A stretch of DNA of 64,000 nucleotides, taken from Hominimerdicola alba (GTDB lineage: Bacteria; Bacillota; Clostridia; Oscillospirales; Ruminococcaceae). The stretch spans positions 1 through 64,000 of the forward strand of contig NZ_FOAT01000014.1 of NCBI RefSeq assembly GCF_900109655.1, in the 5' to 3' direction. Under the pieces are notes generated by a model. The model was given only the letters and a program-made list of their open reading frames with translations, was not told where the DNA came from and ran no database searches. Position numbers and translations under genes: made by a program. Shown here piece by piece: positions 8,645 through 16,702 of the stretch (within the stretch, counting starts at the first letter, position 1; the number at the start of each line of letters is the position of its first letter).

Positions 8645-9553
8645 TCACTTTGCAGAGAACCAATTCTTTTCCGATTTTTCGTCCTTTCCATCGGAATTAT
8701 CCGATGTGGTCACAGCGTCTTCCGATTCTCCTGGCAGGAACAGCGAGTTATAGTACTCCAGATCCTCGTCATCAGCCGGTATGAGAGTGAGATATACAGG
8801 ATCACGATCATCACGGTAGATCATGATCTCACCGTCAAAATCTTCATCAAGCAGACAATTGTCATTTGCCACCCTTATCTCACCCAGTTTTTTCTCGGGT
8901 TCATCGAAACCGAGAGCTGTGTTGTTTTCATCTATCCTTGTATAACTGTCATCGGTGAAATACCATACACTGGGCTCGCAGTTGAATTCACTATAAGCCA
9001 GCGCATCTGCCAGCATCCTGTAGTCATCGAGAGGTGCGTCACTGTCGTCGGTATAGATATCCACCCAGCCAAGGGCACCCGACAACTTGAACTGCTCATA
9101 AGTCGTATCGGCGGGAAGAGTCCTTTCGTTCATCTCGTATTCTGAATTCAAACTTAACCTTACCGTCGGCTTATCACCGTCAAAGACTTTCTTCGCCAAA
9201 GCGTTCAGATCCCACTGAGCCTGCAACTCAAACTTTTTCGGAACAAAGTCATCAAGATATTCCGAACCGTCACTGCTGTACACAATTATAGGAACACCCG
9301 GAAGCTCTTTGCAGGTGACGATGATATTCACATAGCTGTCAGTCTTGCCGAAAATACCGGATGAACCCTCCTTGGTATTGTCACTGTCATAAGTGAACTG
9401 AACGCCGTATTTATTATTCATGTGTCTGATAGCTTCATTGATATGAACCTTGCTGTTGTAATTATTCTTGCTCCCGCAGGAACAGCATACAGCCACTGTC
9501 ACAGCAGCCGCAGAGACCAACATACCGCATTTAATCATCCTGAATATATTCAT
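8645..9553 (-). CDS. Putative lipoprotein, unknown function
   Basis: Protein of 302 residues. The start at 9553 is chosen because AGGGAG (9561-9566) lies 7 bp before it; an in-frame ATG at 9559 leaves only 1 bp. The N-terminus has a basic and hydrophobic signal ending in AVCCSCGS, a slightly unusual lipobox. The mature part is acidic, with no recognised domain. The gene overlaps the end of the upstream membrane-protein gene by 23 bp, suggesting translational coupling. Confidence 0.7.
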   Translation of the reverse strand: MNIFRMIKCGMLVSAAAVTVAVCCSCGSKNNYNSKVHINEAIRHMNNKYGVQFTYDSDNTKEGSSGIFGKTDSYVNIIVTCKELPGVPIIVYSSDGSEYLDDFVPKKFELQAQWDLNALAKKVFDGDKPTVRLSLNSEYEMNERTLPADTTYEQFKLSGALGWVDIYTDDSDAPLDDYRMLADALAYSEFNCEPSVWYFTDDSYTRIDENNTALGFDEPEKKLGEIRVANDNCLLDEDFDGEIMIYRDDRDPVYLTLIPADDEDLEYYNSLFLPGESEDAVTTSDNSDGKDEKSEKNWFSAK

Positions 9554-10181
9554 TTTCATTCTCCCTATCAAATTCTGCATCTTTCGGTATATCCTCATCA
9601 TCAAGACTGATATCAGCCTTGACCTGTGCAAGGATATCCTCCGCCGTCCGCGAGTGATGTTCTTCGGCGATGATATCATCTGCCGCTTTCATCAAAGCTG
9701 CCTTCTTTTCAGCTTCAGGGGCGGCTTCATCCTCTTCGGCAACGTCAGTATCACCCATGTCCTTTGTCTGAAAATAATACACAATGCCTGCCAGAAGAAA
9801 AACAAGCGGAGCAGTAAAGCTTATGGACCTGCCCGCACCGCGCCAGAACAGCGTCCCTGCAAGCATCATTATCAGCACTATGGTGATATCCAGCGTTACA
9901 ATGCAGAAAAAAGTTCTGAGTGCGCTTACAGCAGGTTGTTTGTCACGAAGTTCGCCTTTGTCAAATAGGTCGATATCAGCGGCTTTTATCATCAGCACGC
10001 CGCACATCAAACCTGTGATGATCGCCAGCGCCAGATTAGCAATAACGGCGCTGTGCCTAACGGTACCACGGTCGAACATCAGCAGAAAAACATCTCCGCC
10101 TGCGCAGAATATCAGCCCCGCACTGTTCAGCAAAGTAAGACCCAGCTGAACAGGGGTCAGCGATAGCTTAGGATCATTCAC
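9531..10181 (-). CDS. Four-helix membrane protein with acidic cytosolic tail
   Basis: Protein of 216 residues if it starts at the GTG at 10181, which overlaps the aminotransferase stop by 8 bp and has AAAGGA in front. Earlier ATG codons lie deep inside the aminotransferase gene and are unlikely. Four membrane segments span roughly residues 10-28, 45-65, 85-108 and 115-135. They are followed by a tail rich in Glu, Asp and Ala. No known family was recognised. It sits between the aminotransferase and a lipoprotein, with overlaps on both sides. Confidence 0.65.
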   Translation of the reverse strand: MNDPKLSLTPVQLGLTLLNSAGLIFCAGGDVFLLMFDRGTVRHSAVIANLALAIITGLMCGVLMIKAADIDLFDKGELRDKQPAVSALRTFFCIVTLDITIVLIMMLAGTLFWRGAGRSISFTAPLVFLLAGIVYYFQTKDMGDTDVAEEDEAAPEAEKKAALMKAADDIIAEEHHSRTAEDILAQVKADISLDDEDIPKDAEFDRENENEYIQDD

Positions 10182-11367
10182 CGAACATTTCCTTTGAAAG
10201 CTTGCCAAGCATCTCGCAGCCTGCCACAAGCTGTTCATCGGTAGGTGTCGAGAAATTAAGTCTGAATGAAGTAGTATGGTCACTCTCGGAGATCATGAAA
10301 GCATTACCGGGAACAACGGCTACCTTGAACTCCTTGACCGCTCTTGTGCAGAAAGCTGTCATATCGCAGTCATCGGGCAGTGTGCACCATACGAAAAGTC
10401 CGCCCTCGGGTCTGGTGAAGCTGATCTTGGAAGAGAAATTCTTCTCGATCTGCTCGATCATCAGCTGGCACTTGTGGCGGTAGATAGCTCTCAGCTTTTC
10501 AAGATGCGTGTTCATATCGCACTGTGTCATGAACTTATATGCAAGTACCTGCGCCCAGATATTGGTGTGAACGTCGTCAACCTGCTTGCAGATGACCATC
10601 TTGTTCACGATCTCCTTGGGTGCGCTGATATAGCCGACTCTGATTCCGGGTGCAAGCACCTTAGAGAATGTTCTGGAGTAAGCTACGATTCCGTCCTTGT
10701 CCATGCTCTTGATGGAAGGAACGTTCTCACCTGTGAATCTCAGGTCACCGTAGGGGTTGTCCTCCAATATGATAGCGCCGTACTTCTTAGCCAACTCGTA
10801 AGCGCCCTTTCTCTTTTCGAGAGAAGTTGTAAGACCTGTGGGGTTCTGGAAATTGCATATCAGGTATATCAGCTTTACCTTGCCGGTCTTGAGAACTTCT
10901 TCAAGCTCATCAAGATCAATGCCATCCTCTTTCAGTGTGATACCTCTGAGGTCAACGTTATAGGACTTGAAAGCATTCAGAGAACCGATGAAGCTTGGAG
11001 CTTCACAGCAAAGGATATCGCCCGGGTCGCAGAGTACCTTAGCCATCATAGCATTAGCCTGCTGTGCACCGCTGACGATAATCAGTTCATCTCTATCGGG
11101 AACAAACTCGCCCTTTTTCTCCAGTTCCTTCTTCAGCAGGTCACGCAGAGGTGTATAGCCCTCGGAAATGCTGTACTGCAGTGCAAGTATGGGGTCTTCT
11201 TCAAATATCTCTTTGGAGATGCGCGTAATCTCATCTACAGGAAAAGCTTCTGGAGCAGGGTTGCCTGCTGCAAGAGAGATAACGCCGGGTTCGGAAGTGA
11301 ACTTCAAAATCTCTCTTATAGCGGAAGCCTTGATGTGTGATACTTTTTCTGAAAATCTGTAATCCAT
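10174..11367 (-). CDS. PLP-dependent aminotransferase, class I/II (2-aminoadipate transaminase-like)
   Basis: Fold-type I aminotransferase of 397 residues. Visible family features are VSGAQQANAMMAKVL (cofactor phosphate region), NFQNPTGLTTS, LEDNPYGDLRF (the Asp that contacts the PLP ring) and YSRTFSKVLAPGIRVGYI with the catalytic Lys. It most resembles LysN and MocR-like C-terminal aminotransferases, which act on 2-aminoadipate, branched-chain or aromatic amino acids. The exact substrate is not readable. It is the first gene of a leftward set and has its own promoter at 11409-11437. Confidence 0.85.
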   Translation of the reverse strand: MDYRFSEKVSHIKASAIREILKFTSEPGVISLAAGNPAPEAFPVDEITRISKEIFEEDPILALQYSISEGYTPLRDLLKKELEKKGEFVPDRDELIIVSGAQQANAMMAKVLCDPGDILCCEAPSFIGSLNAFKSYNVDLRGITLKEDGIDLDELEEVLKTGKVKLIYLICNFQNPTGLTTSLEKRKGAYELAKKYGAIILEDNPYGDLRFTGENVPSIKSMDKDGIVAYSRTFSKVLAPGIRVGYISAPKEIVNKMVICKQVDDVHTNIWAQVLAYKFMTQCDMNTHLEKLRAIYRHKCQLMIEQIEKNFSSKISFTRPEGGLFVWCTLPDDCDMTAFCTRAVKEFKVAVVPGNAFMISESDHTTSFRLNFSTPTDEQLVAGCEMLGKLSKEMFGE

Positions 11368-11408
11368 GATAGTAAACCTCTTTCGTAAAAAAATAATTAT
11401 ACTAGTAT

Positions 11409-11437
11409 ATTATAGCACACTTCTCCGATACTTTCAA
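11409..11437 (-). promoter_or_regulatory. Promoter of the aminotransferase gene
   Basis: On the minus strand TTGAAA (11432-11437), a 17-bp spacer and TATAAT (11409-11414), about 42 bp before the start codon. Confidence 0.8.
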
Positions 11438-11573
11438 GCTTTGCAGGACCAAAATATACAAGTTTTTAATTAAATATAGTATATATAGTCTTGTTTGATT
11501 ATAAGTTTATAACAATTAAACAAAGTTTATAAATAAAACACAAAAATATTCAATAAACAATACCCAATGCCTA

Positions 11574-11602
11574 TTGCATTTATTAATATGTTGTGCTATA
11601 AT
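11574..11602 (+). promoter_or_regulatory. Promoter of a small RNA
   Basis: TTGCAT (11574-11579), 17 bp, TATAAT (11597-11602), with TGTG just before the -10. No open reading frame follows it on this strand. Confidence 0.75.
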
Positions 11603-11608
11603 AATTTA

Positions 11609-11776
11609 TAGTAAAAGAGTTGGTAAAGAATCCTATAAATTAATTTAATTTATAGATGTTCTAACAAATTGGGGCTGCCGTTTCCTCCTTGCGGCTGATA
11701 GTTAAACTACCTGATTCATTCAAATTACCACGAAACTTCGGCGCGGTTGAGTTTATCTTGACAGCGCCGTTGTTTT
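11609..11776 (+). ncRNA. Promoter- and terminator-bounded small RNA, unknown class
   Basis: About 168 nt from the predicted start to the end of the T-tract. It contains a local hairpin CTATAAATT/AATTTATAG near its 5' end. An outer pairing joins TGGTAA and GAATC in the 5' part with GATTC and TTACCA about 100 nt later. It ends in a strong terminator: CGGCGC (11739-11744) pairs with GCGCCG (11764-11769), the stem continues through GUUGAG/CUUGAC with two G-U pairs, and TTGTTTT follows. There is no coding gene on this strand downstream. It does not match the tmRNA, SRP RNA or RNase P signatures I know; a divergent 6S-like RNA cannot be excluded. Confidence 0.65.
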
Positions 11777-11810
11777 GTGCGTTAGGTTAAACATATCAAG
11801 AGTCATAAGC

Positions 11811-11844
11811 ATAAAAGCCGTCCTCACAGCACAGAGGACGGCTT
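11811..11844 (-). terminator. Terminator of the glycerol-phosphate-type oxidoreductase operon
   Basis: AAGCCGTCCTC (11815-11825) and GAGGACGGCTT (11834-11844) form a perfect 11-bp stem with an 8-nt loop. On the minus strand it is followed by TTTTATG. Confidence 0.85.
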
Positions 11845-11848
11845 GATA

Positions 11849-12199
11849 TTACTGTACAGTTTTTGTTACAGTTACCTGTGAACCAGTTCCAAGCAGATCA
11901 TCGATAACGGCCTGACCAACTTTTACAGGCAGATGAACTTCGGCAGCCTTGATAGCAGCTGTACATTCCGCGATCATGTCCTTTGGAACAGGCTGAGCAG
12001 TCTTAACGGGAACAGGTCTGCCCTCAGCTGAAATTACGGTAGTGGTTATTGTTCGGGTTGGGTTTGAGATCTCACTTTCGGCGTAGATCTCACCGCGCTT
12101 GCAGGTGTTGCCACTCACCGAGATAACCTTTCTGTCCTCGACCTCAACTGTCAGTTCACAGCCCATAGGGCAGTTGATACATATAAGATTTCTTGTCAT
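11849..12199 (-). CDS. DUF1667 protein, Cys-rich partner of GlpA-type oxidoreductase
   Basis: Protein of 116 residues. The N-terminal CINCPMGCELTV plus a later TCKRG gives four cysteines arranged to bind a metal or Fe-S cluster. DUF1667 genes are commonly found directly behind GlpA/GlpB-like flavoproteins, as here (gap 3 bp). The role is not established; it could be an electron-transfer or regulatory subunit. It is the last gene of a three-gene unit read from 14932-14960. Confidence 0.85.
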   Translation of the reverse strand: MTRNLICINCPMGCELTVEVEDRKVISVSGNTCKRGEIYAESEISNPTRTITTTVISAEGRPVPVKTAQPVPKDMIAECTAAIKAAEVHLPVKVGQAVIDDLLGTGSQVTVTKTVQ

Positions 12200-12202
12200 G
12201 GC

Positions 12203-13462
12203 TCACACCTCCTCAATTTCAGCTGTAAGATCGCAGGTCACACCGTCAAGCTTTTCATTTTTTATGATGATATCCAACATCTCACTTGGAACCAGGATAC
12301 GACTTTTACGTCGTAAAAGCTCTTCATCGCCCGCTTTAATAAGGATCGAGCAATCCTTGAAAACACCCGTGACCCTGAACCTGATGTGAACATCACCAAG
12401 AAGATCAGAAGTATGTATCTCGGCAGGCACCGTATACCTCACGCCGTTTTTGGGCACGACTTTTATCGCAGCGGTGCTGTCGGGGGTACAGCCGCGCTTC
12501 ACGAAAGAAGCAGCACTTTCACCCGCCCTTGCGGCTTCTTCGGACACAAAATCCACGAGGTCGTGTACATGAAGAACATTTCCGCAGGCGAAAACACCAT
12601 CGATATCTGTTTCAAGACCCTCATCAACGATAGGCCCGTTGGTTCGCGGGTCGATAGCTACTCCGCAATTTTTTGAAAGCTCATTTTCCGGGATTAGTCC
12701 ACAGCTGAGAAGCAGGGTATCACAGGGATAGAACTGCTCTGTGCCTGCAATAGGCGTGTTTGTGCTATCAACCTCGGCTATGACAACACCTTCAAGCTTT
12801 TCCTTGCCCTTGATATCAACAACGGTATGACTGAGAAGAAGCGGTATGCCGAAGTCATCAAGGCACTGTACAATATTTCGTTTAAGACCGCTAGAATATG
12901 GCATAAGCTCTGCAACAGCTGCAACATGTGCTCCCTCTAGAGTCATTCTTCTCGCCATGATAAGACCGATATCACCCGAACCGAGGATAACTACTTCCTT
13001 TCCCGGAACATAGCCCTCACAGTTGACCAGTTTTTGCGCTGTACCTGCGGTATACACGCCCTGTGGTCTGTATCCGGGAATATTCAGTGCGCCGCGTGGT
13101 CTTTCGCGGCAACCCATAGCCAGAATGACCGCTTTAGCACGTATTTCCTCGACACCGCGATTTCGGCTGAGGATAGTCACGACTCTGTCCTTTGAGATAT
13201 CGAGAACCATAGTCTCAGTCTCGTACGGAATATTCATATTCCGTACTTTCTCAGCGTATCTATCGGCATATTCCGGACCAGTGAGTTCTTCCTTAAAAGT
13301 GTGCAAACCGAATCCGTTATGTATGCACTGGTTGAGGATACCGCCTAGTTCGCAGTCACGCTCGAATATAACGATATTCTCTATTCCATGTTCTCTTGCC
13401 GACACAGCCGCTGCCATTCCCGCAGGACCGCCGCCGACTATTACGATATCGAACTCACGCAT
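12203..13462 (-). CDS. FAD/NAD(P)-dependent oxidoreductase, GlpB-position subunit
   Basis: Flavoprotein of 419 residues. The N-terminal FAD-binding motif is IVGGGPAGMAAAVSA, and a second Rossmann motif VVILGSGDIGLIMARRM (about residues 153-170) probably binds NAD(P)H. GVFACGNVLHVHDLVD is the FAD C-terminal motif of the thioredoxin-reductase-like superfamily. It overlaps the upstream GlpA-like gene by 8 bp and is 3 bp from the DUF1667 gene, so the three products probably form one complex passing electrons from glycerol-3-phosphate or a related substrate to NAD or another acceptor (inference). Confidence 0.85.
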   Translation of the reverse strand: MREFDIVIVGGGPAGMAAAVSAREHGIENIVIFERDCELGGILNQCIHNGFGLHTFKEELTGPEYADRYAEKVRNMNIPYETETMVLDISKDRVVTILSRNRGVEEIRAKAVILAMGCRERPRGALNIPGYRPQGVYTAGTAQKLVNCEGYVPGKEVVILGSGDIGLIMARRMTLEGAHVAAVAELMPYSSGLKRNIVQCLDDFGIPLLLSHTVVDIKGKEKLEGVVIAEVDSTNTPIAGTEQFYPCDTLLLSCGLIPENELSKNCGVAIDPRTNGPIVDEGLETDIDGVFACGNVLHVHDLVDFVSEEAARAGESAASFVKRGCTPDSTAAIKVVPKNGVRYTVPAEIHTSDLLGDVHIRFRVTGVFKDCSILIKAGDEELLRRKSRILVPSEMLDIIIKNEKLDGVTCDLTAEIEEV

Positions 13463-14870
13463 CTTCGCTCACCTCCTGCCTGCCGTTCTTTTTTATATCT
13501 CCGATACCGCAGCCCAGTTTTTCGGACAGCAGCAGAATAGTCTTAGGAGAACAGAAACCAGCCTGGCAGCGACCCATTCCTGCCCTTGTACGGCGTTTTA
13601 CACCATCGAGTGTTGTTGCCCCGAGAGGTCTGTTTATCGCATCAAGTATCTCGCCTTCTGTGATAGTCTCGCAGCGGCAGACAATATTGCCGTATGCAGG
13701 ATTCTCCTTGATAAGTGCATTCTGTTCATCTCTGCTTAGTTCGGCAAAATGAACCAAACCATCACGTGTGTCTTTGTAATTATCTTTGAGTTTAAGGTCT
13801 ATATTATTGGACAGTAATTCTCTCAGCATTTCAGCTATAGCAGGTGCAGAGGTCAGACCCGGTGATTCGATCCCAGCCGCATTAAAGAAATTAGGTGCTG
13901 CTTCTTCAATGATAAAATCGTGTTTATTGCCCACCGCACGAAGTCCCGTGAAACTTGTTATAACTTTATTGAAAGGAAGTCCCTCAACCGACAGCGCGCC
14001 CTTTGCTCTGACCTCGGCAATACCCGATGCTGTAGTAGATGTGTTCTCTTTATCATCGATATTTTCAGCCGTAGGTCCCACAAGCAGATTGCCGTGAACA
14101 GTCGGCGTTACAAGTATACCCTTACCCATTTTTGTGGGCAGCTGGAAGATAGTATGGCTGACAATACCGCCTGCATCCTTGTCCATCAGCATATATTCGC
14201 CTTTTCTTGGTGTTATTGTGAATCGTTTTTCGGCTACCATTTCGCTGATCTCATCAGCATATACACCTGCACAGTTGATTACTGCACGGGCCTCAAACTC
14301 ACCTTTATCGGTAATTACCTTATAGCCATCCGAGGACTTATTGATTTCTGTGACCTTGGTAGAAAGCTTGAATTCAGCACCGTTTTCAAGAGCATTTTCA
14401 GCAAATGCCAATGTCATCTCAAAAGGACAGACAATGCCCGAAGTCGGAGCGAACAGAGCATATTTTACTTCACCCGAAAGTTTAGGTTCACGCTTGCGAG
14501 ATTCTTCGACAGTGATGATTTCCAAACCCTCAACACCGTTTTTCTTTCCTTTTTCAAGAAGCTTTTCAAGGTCGGGAAGCTGCATTTCATCGAAACAAAG
14601 CACCATCGCGCCATTCTGCTTAAAAGCAAAATCCAGTTTTTTGTAAAGTTCACGGATCATAGCGTTTCCACGAACGTTCAGCTTAGCTTTCAGCGTTCCG
14701 GGTTCAGCGTCAAAACCTGCGTGAACTATAGCGCTGTTCGCCTTGCTGGTGCCCTCGCAGACATCGCTCTCTTTTTCAATAACGCATATCCCTAGTTCGT
14801 ACTTAGCCAGTTCAGCAGCAGTAGCGCAACCCGTAACGCCGCCGCCGATGATGATAACATCATACATCAT
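13455..14870 (-). CDS. glpA: FAD-dependent oxidoreductase, anaerobic glycerol-3-phosphate dehydrogenase-like
   Basis: Protein of 471 residues. The N-terminus carries the FAD motif IIGGGVTGCATAAELAKY of the DAO family. The middle is like glycerol-3-phosphate or L-2-hydroxyglutarate oxidases. The C-terminus has a BFD-type [2Fe-2S] domain with CRCE and CQAGFC cysteine pairs. It is the first gene of the operon, directly before a second flavoprotein and a DUF1667 protein, the arrangement seen for glpA-like genes in many Firmicutes. The substrate assignment is by family and context. A second ATG three bases in (14867) is an alternative start. Confidence 0.8.
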   Translation of the reverse strand: MMYDVIIIGGGVTGCATAAELAKYELGICVIEKESDVCEGTSKANSAIVHAGFDAEPGTLKAKLNVRGNAMIRELYKKLDFAFKQNGAMVLCFDEMQLPDLEKLLEKGKKNGVEGLEIITVEESRKREPKLSGEVKYALFAPTSGIVCPFEMTLAFAENALENGAEFKLSTKVTEINKSSDGYKVITDKGEFEARAVINCAGVYADEISEMVAEKRFTITPRKGEYMLMDKDAGGIVSHTIFQLPTKMGKGILVTPTVHGNLLVGPTAENIDDKENTSTTASGIAEVRAKGALSVEGLPFNKVITSFTGLRAVGNKHDFIIEEAAPNFFNAAGIESPGLTSAPAIAEMLRELLSNNIDLKLKDNYKDTRDGLVHFAELSRDEQNALIKENPAYGNIVCRCETITEGEILDAINRPLGATTLDGVKRRTRAGMGRCQAGFCSPKTILLLSEKLGCGIGDIKKNGRQEVSEDA

Positions 14871-14931
14871 ATCACCTGCTTTATATAATTTTGTTAAATA
14901 ATAGACAATTTATCATTTAGTCTTCATATAA

Positions 14932-14960
14932 ATTGTAGCATATCTGCATGATTATGTCAA
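14932..14960 (-). promoter_or_regulatory. Promoter of the oxidoreductase operon
   Basis: On the minus strand TTGACA (14955-14960), 17 bp, TACAAT (14932-14937), about 62 bp before the start codon. Confidence 0.75.
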
Positions 14961-15024
14961 GTTTTATTAACAAGTAAATCCATGTGAATGCACATACATT
15001 TATATATGCACATTCATTCAAATA

Positions 15025-15045
15025 ATTTGAGAGTAGTTCTCAAAT
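15025..15045. promoter_or_regulatory. Palindrome upstream of the zinc operon, candidate operator
   Basis: ATTTGAGA and TCTCAAAT form a perfect 8-bp inverted repeat with a 5-bp centre, 33 bp upstream of the operon -35 box. Fur-family regulators bind AT-rich palindromes of this size, and the first gene of the operon is one, so autoregulation is plausible. The sequence does not match the Bacillus Zur box I know. Confidence 0.4.
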
Positions 15046-15077
15046 GTAAAATTTATGTTAAGTGCGCTGAAATGCCG

Positions 15078-15106
15078 TTGACAGCGACCTTTTAATATGG
15101 TATAAT
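15078..15106 (+). promoter_or_regulatory. Promoter of the zinc-uptake operon
   Basis: Perfect TTGACA (15078-15083), 17 bp, TATAAT (15101-15106), 45 bp before the GTG start of the Fur-family gene. Confidence 0.85.
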
Positions 15107-15150
15107 ACAAAATTGAAATTTACTCTCGATTTTGAAAAGGAGGTATCACC

Positions 15151-15561
15151 GTGGCAAAGTACAATACCGTCCAGCGTGGCGAACTGCTTGAATTTATGGG
15201 CAGGCACAAATCATCCGCTTTCACTGTGAAAGAGATAGCTGACATGATGAAGACTGACAGTGAAATTCCCAAGCCCCCCGGGGAAAGCACGGTGTACCGC
15301 CTTATCAAGGAACTTGTAGATAGCGGCGAGGTCAAGCGTACAGTCCGCGGCAACAGCAGGACTTTTGTTTATCAGCTGACCGACGGCGAGAACTGTCACC
15401 ATCATCTGCATATGAAATGTATCTCCTGCGGAAAGCTTTACCATATGGACGATGAAGCAAGCCGTGCCCTTGTTGAGAGGATATTACAGGAGGACAGCTT
15501 CGAGATTGACAGCAGTGCGGTTATCCCCGGTAAATGCGGCGGGTGCAGAGGCAGCAAGTAA
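15151..15561 (+). CDS. zur: Fur-family metalloregulator, probably Zur
   Basis: Protein of 136 residues starting at GTG with AAAGGAGG in front. Residues about 1-80 form the winged-helix DNA-binding domain (STVYRLIKELVDSGEV). The sensing and dimer part has HHHLHMKCISCGKLYHMD, with His ligands and the first Cys pair, and a C-terminal CGGC for the structural zinc. The position directly before znuA, znuC and znuB points to zinc-responsive repression of uptake rather than iron or peroxide sensing. Unlike many Zur proteins it heads the transport operon itself, suggesting autoregulation. Confidence 0.85.
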   Translation: MAKYNTVQRGELLEFMGRHKSSAFTVKEIADMMKTDSEIPKPPGESTVYRLIKELVDSGEVKRTVRGNSRTFVYQLTDGENCHHHLHMKCISCGKLYHMDDEASRALVERILQEDSFEIDSSAVIPGKCGGCRGSK

Positions 15562-15635
15562 AAATTCAACTCTTTGGTATCGATGTTATGCTGTACATTA
15601 TTACGGACAGTATAATATCAGATGGAGGATATAAT

Positions 15636-16625
15636 ATGATAAAAAAGATAATGAATGTTCTGGTATGTGCTTCAACGCTCGGGCTTACAGCCTGTGGTGG
15701 TCTGGCTTCCGCACAGGTTGGAAGATCAGCCAAAGGCGATAAATTAAGCGTTGTATGCACAACTTTTTCATGCTATGACTGGACAAAAGAGATAATGGGC
15801 AATCATGCCAATGATGCGGATCTCATCTATCTTCTGGAGAACGGCACTGATCTGCACAGCTTTCAGCCATCTGCAGCTGATATAGCTGAGATATCAGGCT
15901 GTGATGTTTTCATATATGTGGGCGGTGAATCAGAAGAATGGGCTGAGGATGCGCTCAATAATGCCACCAACAAGGATATGAAAGTCATCAAACTGATGGA
16001 CGTTGAAGGCATTAACACTAAGGAAGAAGAGATAAAAGAAGGTATGCAGGGCGAAGAAGAAGAGGAAGAAGAACACTCCGAAGCGCCAGAATTTGATGAG
16101 CATATCTGGCTTTCACCTAAAAATGCAAAAGTGCTTTGTGAAAACATTGCAAATGCACTCAGTGAGGCTGACCCTGATAACGCAGAGGATTACAAAGCTA
16201 ATCTCAACGGCTACGAAGAAAAGCTTAGTGATCTTGACAGCAAGTTCGAGGACGTCGTTGCAAACGCTAAGGTCAAGACCCTTGTATTCGGCGACAGGTT
16301 CCCTTTCAGATATCTCTGTGACGACTACGGTCTGGACTACTATGCAGCTTTTGTAGGCTGTTCGGCTGAAACCGAAGCTTCCTTTGAAACAGTGGCTTTC
16401 CTCGCAAAGAAGACTGATGAACTTGGTGTCAACACCATTTTTACCATAGAAAATTCAGACGGCAGGATAGCACAGGCTATAATCAACAGTACCAAGGGTA
16501 AAGATCAGAAGACTGCCGTTCTTGATTCGATACAGTCGGTAAGCAAGGAAAAGATCGAAAACAGCACAACATATATCTCACTGATGGAACAGAATGTCGA
16601 GACGCTGAAAACCGCGATCGACTGA
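15636..16625 (+). CDS. znuA: Zinc (or manganese) ABC transporter substrate-binding lipoprotein
   Basis: Cluster A-I metal-binding protein of 329 residues. The start at 15636 is chosen from GGAGG at 15625-15629. The signal ends in a lipobox-like LTACGG. Metal ligands are suggested by DLHSFQPSAADI and DEHIWLSPKNA. The usual third histidine region reads FGDRFPFRYL, with Asp instead of His. The flexible loop that is His-rich in ZnuA is here almost purely acidic (GEEEEEEEH, about residues 136-144). It feeds the ZnuC/ZnuB transporter that follows. Zinc is favoured because of the regulator. Confidence 0.85.
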   Translation: MIKKIMNVLVCASTLGLTACGGLASAQVGRSAKGDKLSVVCTTFSCYDWTKEIMGNHANDADLIYLLENGTDLHSFQPSAADIAEISGCDVFIYVGGESEEWAEDALNNATNKDMKVIKLMDVEGINTKEEEIKEGMQGEEEEEEEHSEAPEFDEHIWLSPKNAKVLCENIANALSEADPDNAEDYKANLNGYEEKLSDLDSKFEDVVANAKVKTLVFGDRFPFRYLCDDYGLDYYAAFVGCSAETEASFETVAFLAKKTDELGVNTIFTIENSDGRIAQAIINSTKGKDQKTAVLDSIQSVSKEKIENSTTYISLMEQNVETLKTAID

Positions 16626-16653
16626 CATACAATATTATAATAGTAAAGATAAC

Positions 16654-16680
16654 ACCCTTGTCCGTTATGCGGGCAAGGGT
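16654..16680 (+). other. Intercistronic hairpin between znuA and znuC
   Basis: ACCCTTGTCC (16654-16663) pairs with GGGCAAGGGT (16671-16680) over 10 bp with a 7-nt loop and no T-tract. Such hairpins behind a binding-protein gene often stabilise the upstream mRNA, so that more binding protein than transporter is made (inference). Confidence 0.6.
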
Positions 16681-16702
16681 AGTATGATGATGGAGAGGTA
16701 AA

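Noticed and set aside
10276-11340. A 354-residue open frame on the plus strand opposite the aminotransferase
   Set aside because: It has no ribosome binding site, its translation is rich in Cys, His and Leu without a fold pattern, and it mirrors the codon structure of the convincing aminotransferase gene.
13920-14795. Long plus-strand open frame opposite the GlpA-like gene
   Set aside because: It is a shadow frame; the minus strand encodes a clear flavoprotein with FAD and Fe-S motifs.
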